A model generated the notes under the pieces. It did no database searches and was not told the DNA's origin. It saw only the letters and a list, made by a program, of their open reading frames with translations. This document shows positions 1 through 9,393 of a stretch of 64,000 nt of DNA, piece by piece. A program made the position numbers and the translations under genes. How positions within the stretch are numbered: the first letter of the stretch is position 1; the number at the start of each line of letters is the position of its first letter. The DNA comes from Myxococcus xanthus (GTDB taxonomy: Bacteria; Myxococcota; Myxococcia; Myxococcales; Myxococcaceae): contig NZ_CP017174.1 in the NCBI RefSeq assembly GCF_006402735.1, positions 3,537,001-3,601,000 of the forward strand. The letters are read 5' to 3'.

Positions 1-843
1 TCGCCAACGGCGAACCCGTGGGCGAAGCCGTCATCGTGGCCGAGCCCGCCAGCGCGCTGGTGCGCGGCCGCGTGGAGGGCACGCTGCGCGGCAAGCACGT
101 CACCGTCGCGGACCCGGGCGGACGGTTCGAGGTCCGAGGCCTCGTCCACGGGACATACAACCTGCGAGCCGCGGCGCTCGGCATCCCCCTGCACCAGCGG
201 CTGTCGTGGATGGGAACGCCGGTCCGCGTGGAGACGGGCGGCTCCGAAGTGGTCGTGCGAATGCGCCGGGGCGGCAGCCTGTCCGGCCAGGTGCGCCTGG
301 AGGACGGCGCGGTGCCAGCCGCCTTCACCGTCACGCTGCGAGGCGGCTCCGGCACGTCGTTTGGCGGCGGCGATGGCCGCTTCCCGGTTAACGGCATCCC
401 CGCGGGCGAGTACACCGTGTTCGTCTCCGGCCCTGGTTTCCTCACGAAGTCATTGCCCGCGCTGAAGGTGGAGGAGGACCAGGACACGAACCTGGGCGCG
501 GTGGCCCTCTCGCGCGGACGCCGGCTCACCGGCCGGGTGGCGAGCGCGGCCGGGGCGCCAGTGCGGGCCACCGTCACCGTGTCGCAGCAGCTGCGCGGCT
601 GCGCGGTAATGGTGGGCTCGGCGGCGGAGCTGGAGCACGGCCTGCAGCAGGTGAGCAGCGACGCGGAGGGGCACTTCGTGTTGGAAGGCCTGCCCATCTC
701 CATCCTGCAGCTCGGAGCCGAGCACCCCGTGGAGGGCCGTTCCGCCTTCGTGCGGGTGGAGGAGGGCGTCCCAGTGTCAGCCTGTGAGCGTGTCGCTGGC
801 CCCTCCGGAGCAGCTGATGATGGTCACCATGCCCACCCCCTGA
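1..843 (+). CDS. Carboxypeptidase-regulatory-like repeat protein, 3' part, apparent frameshift near its end
   Basis: The frame is open from the window edge, so the start lies upstream. The protein contains several beta-sandwich repeats of the carboxypeptidase regulatory-like type, each with a GRFEVRGL or GRFPVNGI core followed by a GTY/GEY turn. Such repeats usually occur in secreted or surface-anchored proteins; no catalytic domain is visible in this part. The main frame would run on to 1004, but after about 775 the translation loses repeat character. A +1 shift near 780 gives an ending VSVSLAPPEQ followed by a short Met-rich tail and a TGA at 841-843, which looks like a natural C-terminus. 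I infer a single-base frameshift, real or from sequencing. The function is unknown. Confidence 0.6.
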
Positions 844-1144
844 CACATGCCACGGTTGTTCAACGCTTGTTCAATCCCTGTCGATGGAACGAGCGGGTGA
901 CGGTGTGTTTCACACCGTCATCAACGAGCCCCGAGGGCAAGTTGCATGTTTCTGCTGGAACAGTCTGCTTATTCCGACAAGTTTGGATTGCCAGGGGTAT
1001 GTAAGGGGTTAGGATGGCGACTCATCCGGGGGGGCCGGAATGGCCGGGGTGAGTCACGCAATGATTGACCAGGATGTGGGCGCGCCTGTGCTTCGGGGGC
1101 GATTCGGCCATACACGCGGGGAGAACGTGCGGACGGAGGGTACC
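844..1144. other. Gene-free stretch with direct and inverted repeats
   Basis: No convincing gene lies here. TTGTTCAA occurs twice, at 856-863 and 867-874, spaced 11 bp (one helical turn). A perfect 10-bp inverted repeat, TGACGGTGTG at 898-907 and CACACCGTCA at 911-920, has a 3-nt centre. It has no T-run after it, so it may be a U-less terminator for the upstream gene or a protein-binding site for the downstream histidine kinase gene. No clear promoter was recognised. Confidence 0.4.
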
Positions 1145-2584
1145 GTGTCAACGGAGACTTCCGGCAACATGGGGCTCACACGTGGGGTCGACGCGCTGGA
1201 GGTGCGGGTGGAAGCACTGCTCGGCGAGCACCTGGAGGCCGTGCGACGGCGGGTGGACTCTCGCTTCGCCGTGCTGATGGTGGGGCAGTGGCTGGTCGCC
1301 ATCGCGGTGGCGGCGGTGTTGTCGCCCTTCGCCTGGCAGGGGACGTCGCGGGTGGTGCATCCCCATCTGCACGTGGCGGTGGTGCTGGGGGGCCTGCTGT
1401 CCGCCTTCCCGCTGGTGCTGGTGCGGCTGCGGGCCGGGGACGTCGTCACGCGGCACGTGGTGGCGGTAGCGCAGATGCTCTGGGCCGCGCTCTTCATCCA
1501 CCTGACGGGCGGCCGCATCGAAACGCACTTCTATGTGTTCGGCTCGCTGGCCTTCCTGGCCTTCTACCGGGACCCGGCGGTGATGGCGACCGCCACCGTC
1601 ACGGCGGTGCTGGAGCACTGCCTGCGCGGCATCTGGTGGCCGGAGTCCATCTTCGGCGTGTCGAACCCCGCGTGGTGGCGCTTCCTGGAGCACGCCTTCT
1701 GGATGGTGTTCGTCAACGGGGTGCTGGTGATTGCGTGCCGCGAGACGCTGGGGGAGATGCGGCGCGTGGCGGTGCAACAGGTGTTGCTGGAGGGCGCGTA
1801 CGCGAACGAGCGCGTGGACCATGAGCATGCGCTGGCACGCGCGCGCCGGGAGATGAGCTCCTACCGCGAGCAGGCCGCGCGGGTGGAGAAGCTGGCGGCG
1901 GTGGGGCGGATGACGGCGACGGTGAGCCACGAGCTGCGCAACCCGCTGGCCGCGGCCCGCACCGCCAACGCCGTGGTCGTCCGTCACCTGCGCAAGCTGG
2001 ACGTGACGCTGGCGGACCAGCGGCTCCAGCGCTTCCTGGAAATCATCGAGCGCGAGCTGGCGGTGTGCTCGCGCATCTCCTCCGAGCTGCTGGACTTCGC
2101 CCGCGAGCGTCCGCTGGAGCTGCGGCCCTGCTCGCTGCACGCGTTGATGGAGGAGGTCCTGGACGTGGTGCCGGGCCGCGAAGGCGTGCGTATCCAGAAC
2201 AGCGTCCCGCTCTCGCTGGAGTCGCCCTGGGTTGACCGCGAGCTGCTGCGCAAGGTGCTCATCAACCTGGTGCAGAACGCGGTGGAGGCCATGCCCGAGG
2301 GCCGTCTGGGCCGGGTGGACGTGTTCGCGGAGGGCGGCGGTGGGCGTGCCTTCATCATCCGCGTGTCCGACAACGGCATGGGCATTCCGGAGGCGATGCA
2401 GGAGCGCATCTTCGAGCCGCTCTTCACGACGAAGCCCGCGGGCACTGGCCTGGGCCTGTCGGTGGTGGCCAGCACGGTGCGGCAGCACGGCGGCACCCTG
2501 CGCGTGGAGAGCCGGGAAGGGGAGGGCAGCGTCTTCACCCTCTGCCTCCCGGCGGGTTGCCCCGCCGCCGAAGTCGCCCTCTAG
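1145..2584 (+). CDS. Membrane-bound sensor histidine kinase
   Basis: This is a two-component sensor kinase of about 479 residues. The N-terminal third carries five or six hydrophobic segments (roughly residues 41-62, 75-95, 103-120, 130-160 and 182-197), including a GGRIETHFYVFGSLAF stretch seen in other membrane-bound kinases. A short coiled linker leads to a HisKA domain with the phosphoacceptor in VSHELRNPL (His about 262). The HATPase domain has an N box (INLVQNAVEA), G1 (DNGMGIP), F box (FEPLFTTK) and G2 (GTGLGLS). The frame is open from an ATG at 1040. I chose the GTG at 1145 because GGAGGG sits just upstream and the extra N-terminal residues look non-coding; an ATG at 1169 is another option. 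No response regulator is adjacent, so this is an orphan kinase. Confidence 0.88.
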   Translation: MSTETSGNMGLTRGVDALEVRVEALLGEHLEAVRRRVDSRFAVLMVGQWLVAIAVAAVLSPFAWQGTSRVVHPHLHVAVVLGGLLSAFPLVLVRLRAGDVVTRHVVAVAQMLWAALFIHLTGGRIETHFYVFGSLAFLAFYRDPAVMATATVTAVLEHCLRGIWWPESIFGVSNPAWWRFLEHAFWMVFVNGVLVIACRETLGEMRRVAVQQVLLEGAYANERVDHEHALARARREMSSYREQAARVEKLAAVGRMTATVSHELRNPLAAARTANAVVVRHLRKLDVTLADQRLQRFLEIIERELAVCSRISSELLDFARERPLELRPCSLHALMEEVLDVVPGREGVRIQNSVPLSLESPWVDRELLRKVLINLVQNAVEAMPEGRLGRVDVFAEGGGGRAFIIRVSDNGMGIPEAMQERIFEPLFTTKPAGTGLGLSVVASTVRQHGGTLRVESREGEGSVFTLCLPAGCPAAEVAL

Positions 2585-3192
2585 CTCCAGGACACCTCGT
2601 ACTCGCCGTCCAGCAGGCCCGTGGCACGCCCGAGGATGTGCGTGTTGCGGGCGCCAATGGCGGCCAGAGCCGCGCGCAGCACGCCCTCGTGGTAGCTGTG
2701 CGGCATGAAGTCGCGGAACATGTTGATGCGGCACTGGCGCTCGCCCAGCCACTCCACGTCCCGCTCGCCGTAGCTGACGGCGGTGCCGTAGCCGGACGGC
2801 AGGTTGCTGACGAGTCGGCGCGGGCAGCCACCGGACAAGGCCAGGAAGCTGCGCCCCACCACGGTGCTCAGGAAGTCCTGGGCGGACCGGGCGCCAATGG
2901 TCCGCATGGCCGCCTCGAAGCCGCCCAGCCGCGGCGCCAGCAGCCCCGCGGCGCTGAAGGACAGCCGCAGGAAGCTGCTGATGGGGTACAGGAAGAAGGG
3001 CACGAAGGCGCGCTCGCGCGAGGCCGCCAGGCACCGCGCCGCGGCGGCTTCCCCCGCCTCCTTCCGCACCACGTCCAGCGCCCCCAGGAAGAACATGCCC
3101 CGGGCCCGGTCCTTCTCCTCCGCGCGGCTCAGCCGCCGAGCCAGCTCCGTCAAAGGTTCAGGCGTTCCCCGCTCGACCTCAAACGCAATCAT
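2581..3192 (-). CDS. DUF2378 (TIGR02265) family protein
   Basis: This 203-residue protein matches the myxobacterial DUF2378/TIGR02265 paralogous family. It shows the family-like ARGMFFLGAL segment near residue 30, then the PISSFLRLSF and LSTVVGRSFLALSGGCPRR segments and a C-terminal LPSGYGTAVSYGE portion. The function of the family is unknown. The start ATG at 3192 has AGGGG upstream; the frame extends further but with non-protein-like sequence. It converges on the histidine kinase gene, and the two stop codons share the palindrome CTAG at 2581-2584. The interval 3193-3411 upstream holds nothing recognised. Confidence 0.8.
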   Translation of the reverse strand: MIAFEVERGTPEPLTELARRLSRAEEKDRARGMFFLGALDVVRKEAGEAAAARCLAASRERAFVPFFLYPISSFLRLSFSAAGLLAPRLGGFEAAMRTIGARSAQDFLSTVVGRSFLALSGGCPRRLVSNLPSGYGTAVSYGERDVEWLGERQCRINMFRDFMPHSYHEGVLRAALAAIGARNTHILGRATGLLDGEYEVSWS

Positions 3193-3411
3193 GGCCACCC
3201 CTGCGCTGGGAGGCGGCGCTCGACGTGCGCGCCTCCCTTGTGTGGCTACGAAAGTGAGGGAAACCGAGAAAGGGTGAAAGCCCGCACGGCTGCAACCCCG
3301 GGGCAGGGGGAGCGCCATTGGTGAACAGAGTGGGGGCCGCGTCAGAGGGAGCGCTGGGCTCCAGACGCCAGGAGGCGTGGCCGCGGGCGGTGTGGCCTGA
3401 ACATCAATTCA

Positions 3412-3445
3412 CGGCGGTTGGTCGACGCTCCAACCGCCGCGTTTT
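3412..3445. terminator. Hairpin with 10-bp stem, terminator-like
   Basis: Perfect inverted repeat CGGCGGTTGG (3412-3421) and CCAACCGCCG (3430-3439) with an 8-nt loop. TTTT follows at 3442-3445 on the plus strand. It lies just past the stop of the minus-strand gene ending at 3452, so it may terminate that transcript as well. Confidence 0.55.
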
Positions 3446-3451
3446 GAACGC

Positions 3452-3874
3452 TCAGGCCTGGAAGGCTTCACGCACGCCGTCGCGGCGCAGGGTGAAGAGC
3501 ATCCACACGGCCACCGGGACGCCAATGACGCAGCCGGGAGACAGGATGTAGAGCGCGGTGATGCCGCCCACCGTGGCCAGGCCGTAGCCCTTCAGGTTGA
3601 GCGCACTGATGGCGCCCCAGGCGGACAGCACCCCACAGAGGATGCCCACGAGCAGCATCAGCGCCAGCGTGGGCGACAGCTCCAGCGTGGACGCCTCCGC
3701 GCCCGCGGGCACGAAGGGAGAGGTCACCTTCAGCGCGGCCAGCACGAAGCCCGCGATGTTGTAGATGACGTTCAGCACGCCCACGCACAGCAGGAAGAAG
3801 GCGGGCGGACGGATGATGTTGAGGACCTTGTTACGCGGGTCGCTTGGGGGCAGGTGGATTCCAGGACCACTCAT
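3452..3874 (-). CDS. Small integral membrane protein coupled to metF
   Basis: This unknown protein of 140 residues has three or four hydrophobic segments (about residues 22-45, 63-88 and 96-125) and a short charged C-terminus (FTLRRDGVREAFQA). It has no recognised domain. Its ATG at 3874 overlaps the TGA of metF in an ATGA arrangement, so translation is probably coupled to metF. That places it in the same transcript but does not establish a one-carbon role. A hairpin follows the stop. Confidence 0.75.
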   Translation of the reverse strand: MSGPGIHLPPSDPRNKVLNIIRPPAFFLLCVGVLNVIYNIAGFVLAALKVTSPFVPAGAEASTLELSPTLALMLLVGILCGVLSAWGAISALNLKGYGLATVGGITALYILSPGCVIGVPVAVWMLFTLRRDGVREAFQA

Positions 3875-4743
3875 GAACGGGCTCGCAGTGCGCTCACGAT
3901 CATCCGCGTCGCCGGGGACTTGTTGAGCGTGTAGAAGTGGATGCCAGGCACGCCGCGCGACAGCAGCTCCATGCACTGCACCGTCGCATGCGCCACGCCG
4001 AGCTGGGCCATGGCCTCGGGGTTGTCCTTCACCCGCTCGAGCTGCAACGCCAGGCGCATGGGCACGGTGGCTCCGCACAGGCGCGTGAATCGTTGGATCT
4101 GCTCGTAGTTGGTGATGGGCATGATGCCGGGGACGATGGGGACGTTGATGCCCGCGCGGCGCGCCCGCTCCACGAAGTCGAAGTAGAACGCGTTGTCGAA
4201 GAAGAGCTGCGTCACCACGAAGTCCAGGCCGGCATCCACCTTGGCCTTGAGATGACGCAGGTCGTCGTCACGGGAGGGCGTCTCCACGTGGCCCTCCGGA
4301 TAGCACGCTCCCCCGAGGCAGAAGTTGAAATCCTCTTCTCGGATGAATCGCGCCATCTCCGACGCGTAGCGGAAACCCCCGGGCGCGGGCTCGAAGACTG
4401 TCTGGCCCTTGGGCGGGTCTCCGCGCAGCACCAGGATGTTGTCCACCTTCGCGGCCGACAGCCGCTCCAGCACGGTGCGCAGCTCCGCCGGGGAGTGGCC
4501 ACCGCACGTCAGGTGCGCCATCGCCTCGATGCCCGTCTCCTGCTTGATGCGCAGCACCAGCTCCACCGTCTTCGCCCGGGTGCTGCCTCCCGCGCCTTCC
4601 GTCACGGAGACGAAACCCGGCTGCAGGGTCGCCAGGTCTTCCAGCGCCTTGAGCAGGTTGGCCTCGCCCTCGTCCGTCCGGGGCGGGAAGAACTCGAAGG
4701 AGAAGCACGGGTCGGAAGGATTCAACCGATTACGAATCTTCAT
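3871..4743 (-). CDS. metF: 5,10-methylenetetrahydrofolate reductase
   Basis: This cytosolic flavoenzyme reduces 5,10-methylene-THF to 5-methyl-THF for methionine synthesis. The protein is 290 residues, normal for bacterial MetF. Family motifs are visible: FEFFPPRTDEG with the catalytic Glu near residue 17, HLTCGGHS, LVLRGDPPKG and VVTQLFFDN. The ATG at 4743 is the first codon of the conserved N-terminus (MKIRNRLNP). It diverges from gcvT across about 96 bp, so methylene-THF made by the glycine cleavage system can be used by its neighbour. Its stop overlaps the start of a small membrane protein gene. Confidence 0.95.
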   Translation of the reverse strand: MKIRNRLNPSDPCFSFEFFPPRTDEGEANLLKALEDLATLQPGFVSVTEGAGGSTRAKTVELVLRIKQETGIEAMAHLTCGGHSPAELRTVLERLSAAKVDNILVLRGDPPKGQTVFEPAPGGFRYASEMARFIREEDFNFCLGGACYPEGHVETPSRDDDLRHLKAKVDAGLDFVVTQLFFDNAFYFDFVERARRAGINVPIVPGIMPITNYEQIQRFTRLCGATVPMRLALQLERVKDNPEAMAQLGVAHATVQCMELLSRGVPGIHFYTLNKSPATRMIVSALRARS

Positions 4744-4775
4744 GTCGCCTCCAGTGTAGACGCTCCGCGTCGTCC

Positions 4776-4803
4776 TTGATCGGGCAAGTCTCGCGGCTAT
4801 AGT
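4776..4803 (+). promoter_or_regulatory. Candidate sigma-70-type promoter for gcvTHP
   Basis: TTGATC at 4776-4781 and TATAGT at 4798-4803 are separated by 16 bp and lie 37 bp upstream of the gcvT start. The match to the housekeeping consensus is unusually good for this GC-rich sequence. There is no room for a glycine riboswitch between this site and the gene. Confidence 0.6.
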
Positions 4804-4839
4804 CCGCGCCGTTTTCCACACCCCTCCAGGAGAATGAAG

Positions 4840-5922
4840 ATGGCCCGGCAAACGCCCCTCAACGAGGCTCACCGCAAGCTGGGGGCCCGGATGGTCGACT
4901 TCGCTGGTTGGGACATGCCCGTCCAGTACAGCTCCGTCATCGGCGAGCATGAAGCCGTGCGCACCGGCGTTGGCCTGTTCGACGTCTCCCACATGGGCGA
5001 GGTGGAGTTCTCCGGCCCCGGCGCCCTGGACACGGTCAACGCGCTCATCTCCAACGACCTGGCCCGCATCGCGGACGGGCAGGCGGTGTATGCGGGCTTG
5101 CTCGACGAGCGGGGCACCTTCGTGGACGACGTGGTCGCCTACCGCTTCAGCCCCGAGCGCATCCTCATCTGCGTCAACTCCAGCAACCGCGAGAAGGACG
5201 TCGCGTGGATGAAGACGCACGCCAAGGGTGTGGCACCCGTGGACCGGAGCGACGACTACGCGCAGATTGCCGTGCAGGGCCCCAAGGCCACCGGCCTGGT
5301 CCAGCGCCTGACGAAGACGGACCTGTCGAAGATTGGCACCTACCGCTTCGCCGAGGGCGAGGTCGCCGGGGTGAAGTGCCTCATCTCCCGCACCGGCTAC
5401 ACCGGCGAGGACGGCTTCGAGCTGTACAGCGCGGCCGGGGACGCGGTGGCGCTGTGGGACGCGCTCCTCACCGAAGGCCAGCAGGACGGCGTGAAGCCGT
5501 GTGGCCTGGGCGCCCGTGACAGCCTTCGGACGGAGATGAAGTACGCGCTCTACGGCAACGACATCGACGACCAGCACACCGCGCTGGAGGCCGGGCTGGG
5601 GTGGATCGTCAAGCTCGACAAGGCGGCCTTCATCGGCAAGGAAGCGCTGGTGGCGCAGAAGGCCGCGGGCGTGAAGCGCAAGCTGGTGGGCTTCGAGCTG
5701 ACCGGCAGCGGCATTCCGCGCCACGGCTACGCCATCCTCAAGGACGGCGCGCCGGTGGGGGAGGTGACCAGCGGCACCATGGGCCCCACCGTGAAGAAGG
5801 CCATTGGCATCGGCTACGTGCCCACCGAGCTGTCCGCGGAGGGCTCCACCTTCGACGTGGACATCCGCGGCCGCGCGGTGCCCGCCGTGGTGGTGAAGAC
5901 CCCGTTCCACAAGAAGCCCTGA
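4840..5922 (+). CDS. gcvT: Glycine cleavage system aminomethyltransferase (T protein)
   Basis: The T protein transfers the aminomethyl carbon from lipoyl-H protein to THF, giving 5,10-methylene-THF and ammonia. It is 360 residues, standard for the family. The N-terminus (RQTPLNEAHRKLGARMVDFAGWDMP) and the FDVSHMGE motif are typical. The Asp pair at 96-97 (GTFVDDVVAYRF) matches the catalytic Asp region. I start at the ATG at 4840 because AGGAG (4828-4832) sits 7 nt before it; the in-frame ATG at 4834 is only 1 nt from that site. It is the first gene of a gcvT-gcvH-gcvP operon with a 30-bp gap to gcvH. Confidence 0.96.
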   Translation: MARQTPLNEAHRKLGARMVDFAGWDMPVQYSSVIGEHEAVRTGVGLFDVSHMGEVEFSGPGALDTVNALISNDLARIADGQAVYAGLLDERGTFVDDVVAYRFSPERILICVNSSNREKDVAWMKTHAKGVAPVDRSDDYAQIAVQGPKATGLVQRLTKTDLSKIGTYRFAEGEVAGVKCLISRTGYTGEDGFELYSAAGDAVALWDALLTEGQQDGVKPCGLGARDSLRTEMKYALYGNDIDDQHTALEAGLGWIVKLDKAAFIGKEALVAQKAAGVKRKLVGFELTGSGIPRHGYAILKDGAPVGEVTSGTMGPTVKKAIGIGYVPTELSAEGSTFDVDIRGRAVPAVVVKTPFHKKP

Positions 5923-5952
5923 AGCATTCCCGTTCCAACCAGGAGCAACGAC

Positions 5953-6342
5953 ATGGCCGACAACATCCCCGGCGACCTGAAGTACACCCGTGAGCACGAG
6001 TGGGCCCGCGTCCAGGGCACCTCGGTGGTGGTGGGCGTCACGCAGCACGCGCAGGAGTCCCTGGGCGACGTGGTCTACGTGGAGCTGCCCAAGGTGGGCG
6101 CCACGGTGACGGAGGGCAAGCAGTTCGGCGTCATTGAGTCCACCAAGGCGGTGTCGGAGCTGTACTCGCCGCTGACGGGCAAGGTGGTGAAGGTGAACGA
6201 CGGACTGTCGGACAACCCCTCCACCGTGAACACCGACCCCTATGGTGCGGGCTGGATTGTGGAAATCGAGCCCTCGGACCCCAAGCAGGTGGACGGACTC
6301 CTGGACGCCGCCGCGTACACCGCCCTGCTCCAGAACAGCTGA
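5953..6342 (+). CDS. gcvH: Glycine cleavage system H protein
   Basis: This lipoyl carrier protein shuttles the aminomethyl group between the P, T and L proteins. It is 129 residues. The lipoylation site is Lys65 in the conserved ESTKAVSELYSP motif, and the N-terminus has YTREHEWA, typical of GcvH. AGGAG lies 8-9 nt before the ATG. It is the middle gene of the gcvTHP operon. No gene for the dihydrolipoyl dehydrogenase (L protein) is in the window; it is normally shared with other dehydrogenases. Confidence 0.96.
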   Translation: MADNIPGDLKYTREHEWARVQGTSVVVGVTQHAQESLGDVVYVELPKVGATVTEGKQFGVIESTKAVSELYSPLTGKVVKVNDGLSDNPSTVNTDPYGAGWIVEIEPSDPKQVDGLLDAAAYTALLQNS

Positions 6343-6420
6343 GAGTGAAGGGAAGGGGACTGGCTGTTAGGGACGGTCCTCGACTTCTCGACGCACGACT
6401 CGCCCGCGAGCCACAAAGCC

Positions 6421-9330
6421 ATGTCCTTGAACTGGAAGTATCAGGAGCCGTTTGCCGGCCGTCACAATGGTCCGGATGACACCGAGCTGAAGCAGCTGCT
6501 GTCCGCGCTGGGCGTGGACTCGCTCGATGCCTTCATCGACCAGGCCGTCCCGCCCGCCATCCGCGCCAAGGAGCCGCTGAAGCTCGCGACCGCGCGCGGT
6601 GAGCACGAACTGCTGGCGGCCTTGGAGTCCATCGCCGCGAAGAACCAGGTGTTCCGGTCCTTCATCGGCATGGGCTATCACGACACACACACGCCGAACG
6701 TCATCCTCCGCAACGTCTTCCAGAATCCGGGCTGGTACACCCAGTACACGCCCTACCAGGCGGAGATTGCGCAGGGCCGCCTGGAGGCGCTGCTCAACTT
6801 CCAGACACTGGTCATGGACCTGACGGGTCTGGAGGTGGCCAACGCCTCGCTGCTGGATGAAGGCACCGCCGCCGCCGAGGCCATGGCCCTGGCCGTGCAC
6901 CTCAAGGGCGAGGAGTCCGGCGCGGCCTTCTTCGTCTCTGACGGCTGCCACCCGCAGACGGTGGACGTGGTGCGCACCCGCGCCCAGCCGCTGGGCGTGG
7001 AGGTGGTGGTGGGAGACCACCGCACGGTGGACCTGGGCTCGAAGAAGTTCGTGGGCGCGCTGGTGCAGTACCCGGCCACCGACGGCGCGGTGCATGACTA
7101 CCGGGCCTTCGGCGAGCAGGTGCACGCCGCGGGCGGCCTGTTCGTGGTGGCCGCGGACCTGCTCAGCCTCACGCTGCTGACGCCGCCGGGGGAGTTCGGC
7201 GCGGACGTGGCGGTGGGCAGCGCCCAGCGCTTCGGCGTGCCCATGGGCTACGGCGGTCCGCACGCGGGCTACTTCGCCACGAAGAACGCGTACACCCGCG
7301 TCATGCCCGGGCGCATCATCGGCGTGTCCGAGGACGCGCAGGGCCGCCGCGCGCTGCGCATGGCGCTCCAGACGCGCGAGCAGCACATCCGCCGCGAGAA
7401 GGCGACGAGCAACATCTGCACCGCGCAGGTGCTGCTGGCCGTCATCGCCAGCATGTACGCCGTCTACCACGGCCCCTCCGGGCTGAAGGCCATCGCCGAG
7501 CGCGTGCACGGGCTCACGGTGCTGCTGGCGCGCGGCCTGGCGAAGCTGGGCCTCAAGCTGAAGCACGACCAGTACTTCGACACGCTGCGCGTGGAGCTGA
7601 CGGCGCCGCACGTGCGCGCGGTGCTGGGGGCCGCCGAGGCGGCGCGGATGAACTTCCGCCGCATCGACGAGAAGACGCTGGGCGTGTCCCTGGACGAGAC
7701 GACGCGGCCCGCGGACGTGGAGGACATCCTGGCGGCCTTCGCCACCGGCACCGGCAAGTCCTCCGCGCCGGTGCTGGCGGACCTGGTGGGAGACGGCGTG
7801 GAGAGCTCCGTGTCGCAGGGGCTGCGCCGCTCGAGCGCGTACCTCACGCACCCCGTCTTCAACAGCTACCACTCCGAGACGGAGATGCTGCGCTACATCC
7901 GGCGGCTCGAGGCGAAGGACCTGTCCCTCACGCACTCGATGATTCCGCTGGGCAGCTGCACCATGAAGCTCAACGCCACCGCGGAGATGATTCCGGTGAC
8001 GTGGCCCCAGTTCGGGCGGCTGCACCCGTTCGCGCCCACCTCGCAGGCGGCCGGCTACAAGGTCATCTTCGAGCAACTGGAGCAGATGCTGACGCAGGTG
8101 ACGGGCTTCGCGGGTTGCTCGCTCCAGCCCAACGCCGGCAGCCAGGGTGAGTACGCCGGCCTGCTCGTCATCCGCGCGTATCACCAGAGCCGCGGCCAGG
8201 GGCACCGGGACGTGTGCCTGATTCCGTCCTCCGCGCACGGCACCAACCCGGCCTCGGCGGTGATGGCCGGCTACAAGGTCGTCGTCACCAAGTGCGATGA
8301 GAACGGCAACATCGACCTGGACGACCTGCGCGCCAAGGCGGATGCGCACAAGGACGCGCTCGCCGCGCTGATGGTGACGTACCCGTCCACCCACGGCGTG
8401 TTCGAGGAGGAGATTCGCGAAATCTGCGCCATCGTCCACGAGCGCGGCGGCCAGGTGTACATGGACGGCGCCAACCTCAACGCGCAGGTGGGCCTCACGG
8501 CGCCCGGGTTGATTGGCGCGGACGTGTGCCACATCAACCTGCACAAGACGTTCTGCATCCCGCACGGCGGCGGCGGCCCGGGCATGGGCCCCATCTGCGT
8601 GGCCAGCCACCTGGTGAAGTTCCTGCCGGGGCACCCCGTCATCCAGACGGGCGGCTCGGAGGCCATTGGCGCCATCTCCGCGGCGCCGTGGGGCAGCGCG
8701 AGCATCCTGCTCATCTCCTGGATGTACATCGCGATGATGGGCGGCGAGGGCCTCACCCAGGCCACCAAGCTGGCCATCCTCAACGCCAACTACGTCGCCG
8801 AGCGGCTCAACGCCCACTACCCGGTGCTGTACCGGGGCAAGCGCAGCAAGGTGGCGCACGAGTGCATCGTCGACCTGCGCCCGCTCAAGAAGACGGCGGG
8901 CGTGGAGGTGGAGGACGTGGCCAAGCGGCTCATGGACTACGGCTTCCACGCGCCCACCGTGTCCTTCCCGGTGGCGGGCACGCTCATGATTGAGCCGACG
9001 GAGAGCGAGTCCAAGGCGGAGCTGGACCGTTTCTGCGACGCGATGATCGCCATCCGTCAGGAGATTCGGGACATCGAGGAGGGCCGCATGCCCAAGGACA
9101 ACAACGTCCTCAAGCACGCCCCTCACACCGCGCGTGTCGTCGCCGCGCCGGAGTGGAACCGTCCCTACTCGCGCGAGCAGGCCGTGTTCCCCACGCCGTG
9201 GGTCCGCGACAACAAGTTCTGGCCCTCCGTGGGCCGGCTCAACAGCGTGCTCGGTGACCGGAAGCTGGTCTGCTCGTGCCCGCCCATCGAGGACTACATG
9301 ACGCCGGAGCCGAAGGCCGCCACGGCCTGA
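6421..9330 (+). CDS. gcvP: Glycine dehydrogenase (decarboxylating), P protein
   Basis: This PLP enzyme decarboxylates glycine and passes the aminomethyl group to GcvH. It is 969 residues, the full-length single-chain form with fused alpha and beta halves. The PLP lysine is about residue 709 in [16 protein letters not shown]. Other conserved segments include [18 protein letters not shown] near the N-terminus and [14 protein letters not shown] in the middle. The frame is intact and colinear with the family throughout. It follows gcvH after 78 bp and ends before a bidirectional hairpin. Confidence 0.96.
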   Translation: MSLNWKYQEPFAGRHNGPDDTELKQLLSALGVDSLDAFIDQAVPPAIRAKEPLKLATARGEHELLAALESIAAKNQVFRSFIGMGYHDTHTPNVILRNVFQNPGWYTQYTPYQAEIAQGRLEALLNFQTLVMDLTGLEVANASLLDEGTAAAEAMALAVHLKGEESGAAFFVSDGCHPQTVDVVRTRAQPLGVEVVVGDHRTVDLGSKKFVGALVQYPATDGAVHDYRAFGEQVHAAGGLFVVAADLLSLTLLTPPGEFGADVAVGSAQRFGVPMGYGGPHAGYFATKNAYTRVMPGRIIGVSEDAQGRRALRMALQTREQHIRREKATSNICTAQVLLAVIASMYAVYHGPSGLKAIAERVHGLTVLLARGLAKLGLKLKHDQYFDTLRVELTAPHVRAVLGAAEAARMNFRRIDEKTLGVSLDETTRPADVEDILAAFATGTGKSSAPVLADLVGDGVESSVSQGLRRSSAYLTHPVFNSYHSETEMLRYIRRLEAKDLSLTHSMIPLGSCTMKLNATAEMIPVTWPQFGRLHPFAPTSQAAGYKVIFEQLEQMLTQVTGFAGCSLQPNAGSQGEYAGLLVIRAYHQSRGQGHRDVCLIPSSAHGTNPASAVMAGYKVVVTKCDENGNIDLDDLRAKADAHKDALAALMVTYPSTHGVFEEEIREICAIVHERGGQVYMDGANLNAQVGLTAPGLIGADVCHINLHKTFCIPHGGGGPGMGPICVASHLVKFLPGHPVIQTGGSEAIGAISAAPWGSASILLISWMYIAMMGGEGLTQATKLAILNANYVAERLNAHYPVLYRGKRSKVAHECIVDLRPLKKTAGVEVEDVAKRLMDYGFHAPTVSFPVAGTLMIEPTESESKAELDRFCDAMIAIRQEIRDIEEGRMPKDNNVLKHAPHTARVVAAPEWNRPYSREQAVFPTPWVRDNKFWPSVGRLNSVLGDRKLVCSCPPIEDYMTPEPKAATA

Positions 9331-9358
9331 CGCATCCCGCGCATCGGGTGAAGCCATG

Positions 9359-9391
9359 GGCCGTCTCCCTTGTCAGGGAGGCGGCCTTCGT
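9359..9391. terminator. Terminator between gcvP and the CDF transporter gene
   Basis: GGCCGTCTCCCT (9359-9370) pairs with AGGGAGGCGGCC (9375-9386) with one G-U pair and a 4-nt loop. A T-rich tail follows on the plus strand. It lies between two convergent genes and may serve both. Confidence 0.65.
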
Positions 9392-9393
9392 CT

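Noticed and set aside
1148-3034. Long minus-strand open frame opposite the histidine kinase
   Set aside because: Shadow of a clear histidine kinase gene, with Arg/His/Ala-rich translation and no family features.
4744-4839. Glycine riboswitch before gcvT
   Set aside because: The gap is too short and contains no tandem aptamer-like stems.
6367-9357. Long minus-strand open frame opposite gcvP
   Set aside because: gcvP is unambiguous on the plus strand; the antisense translation is compositionally biased.
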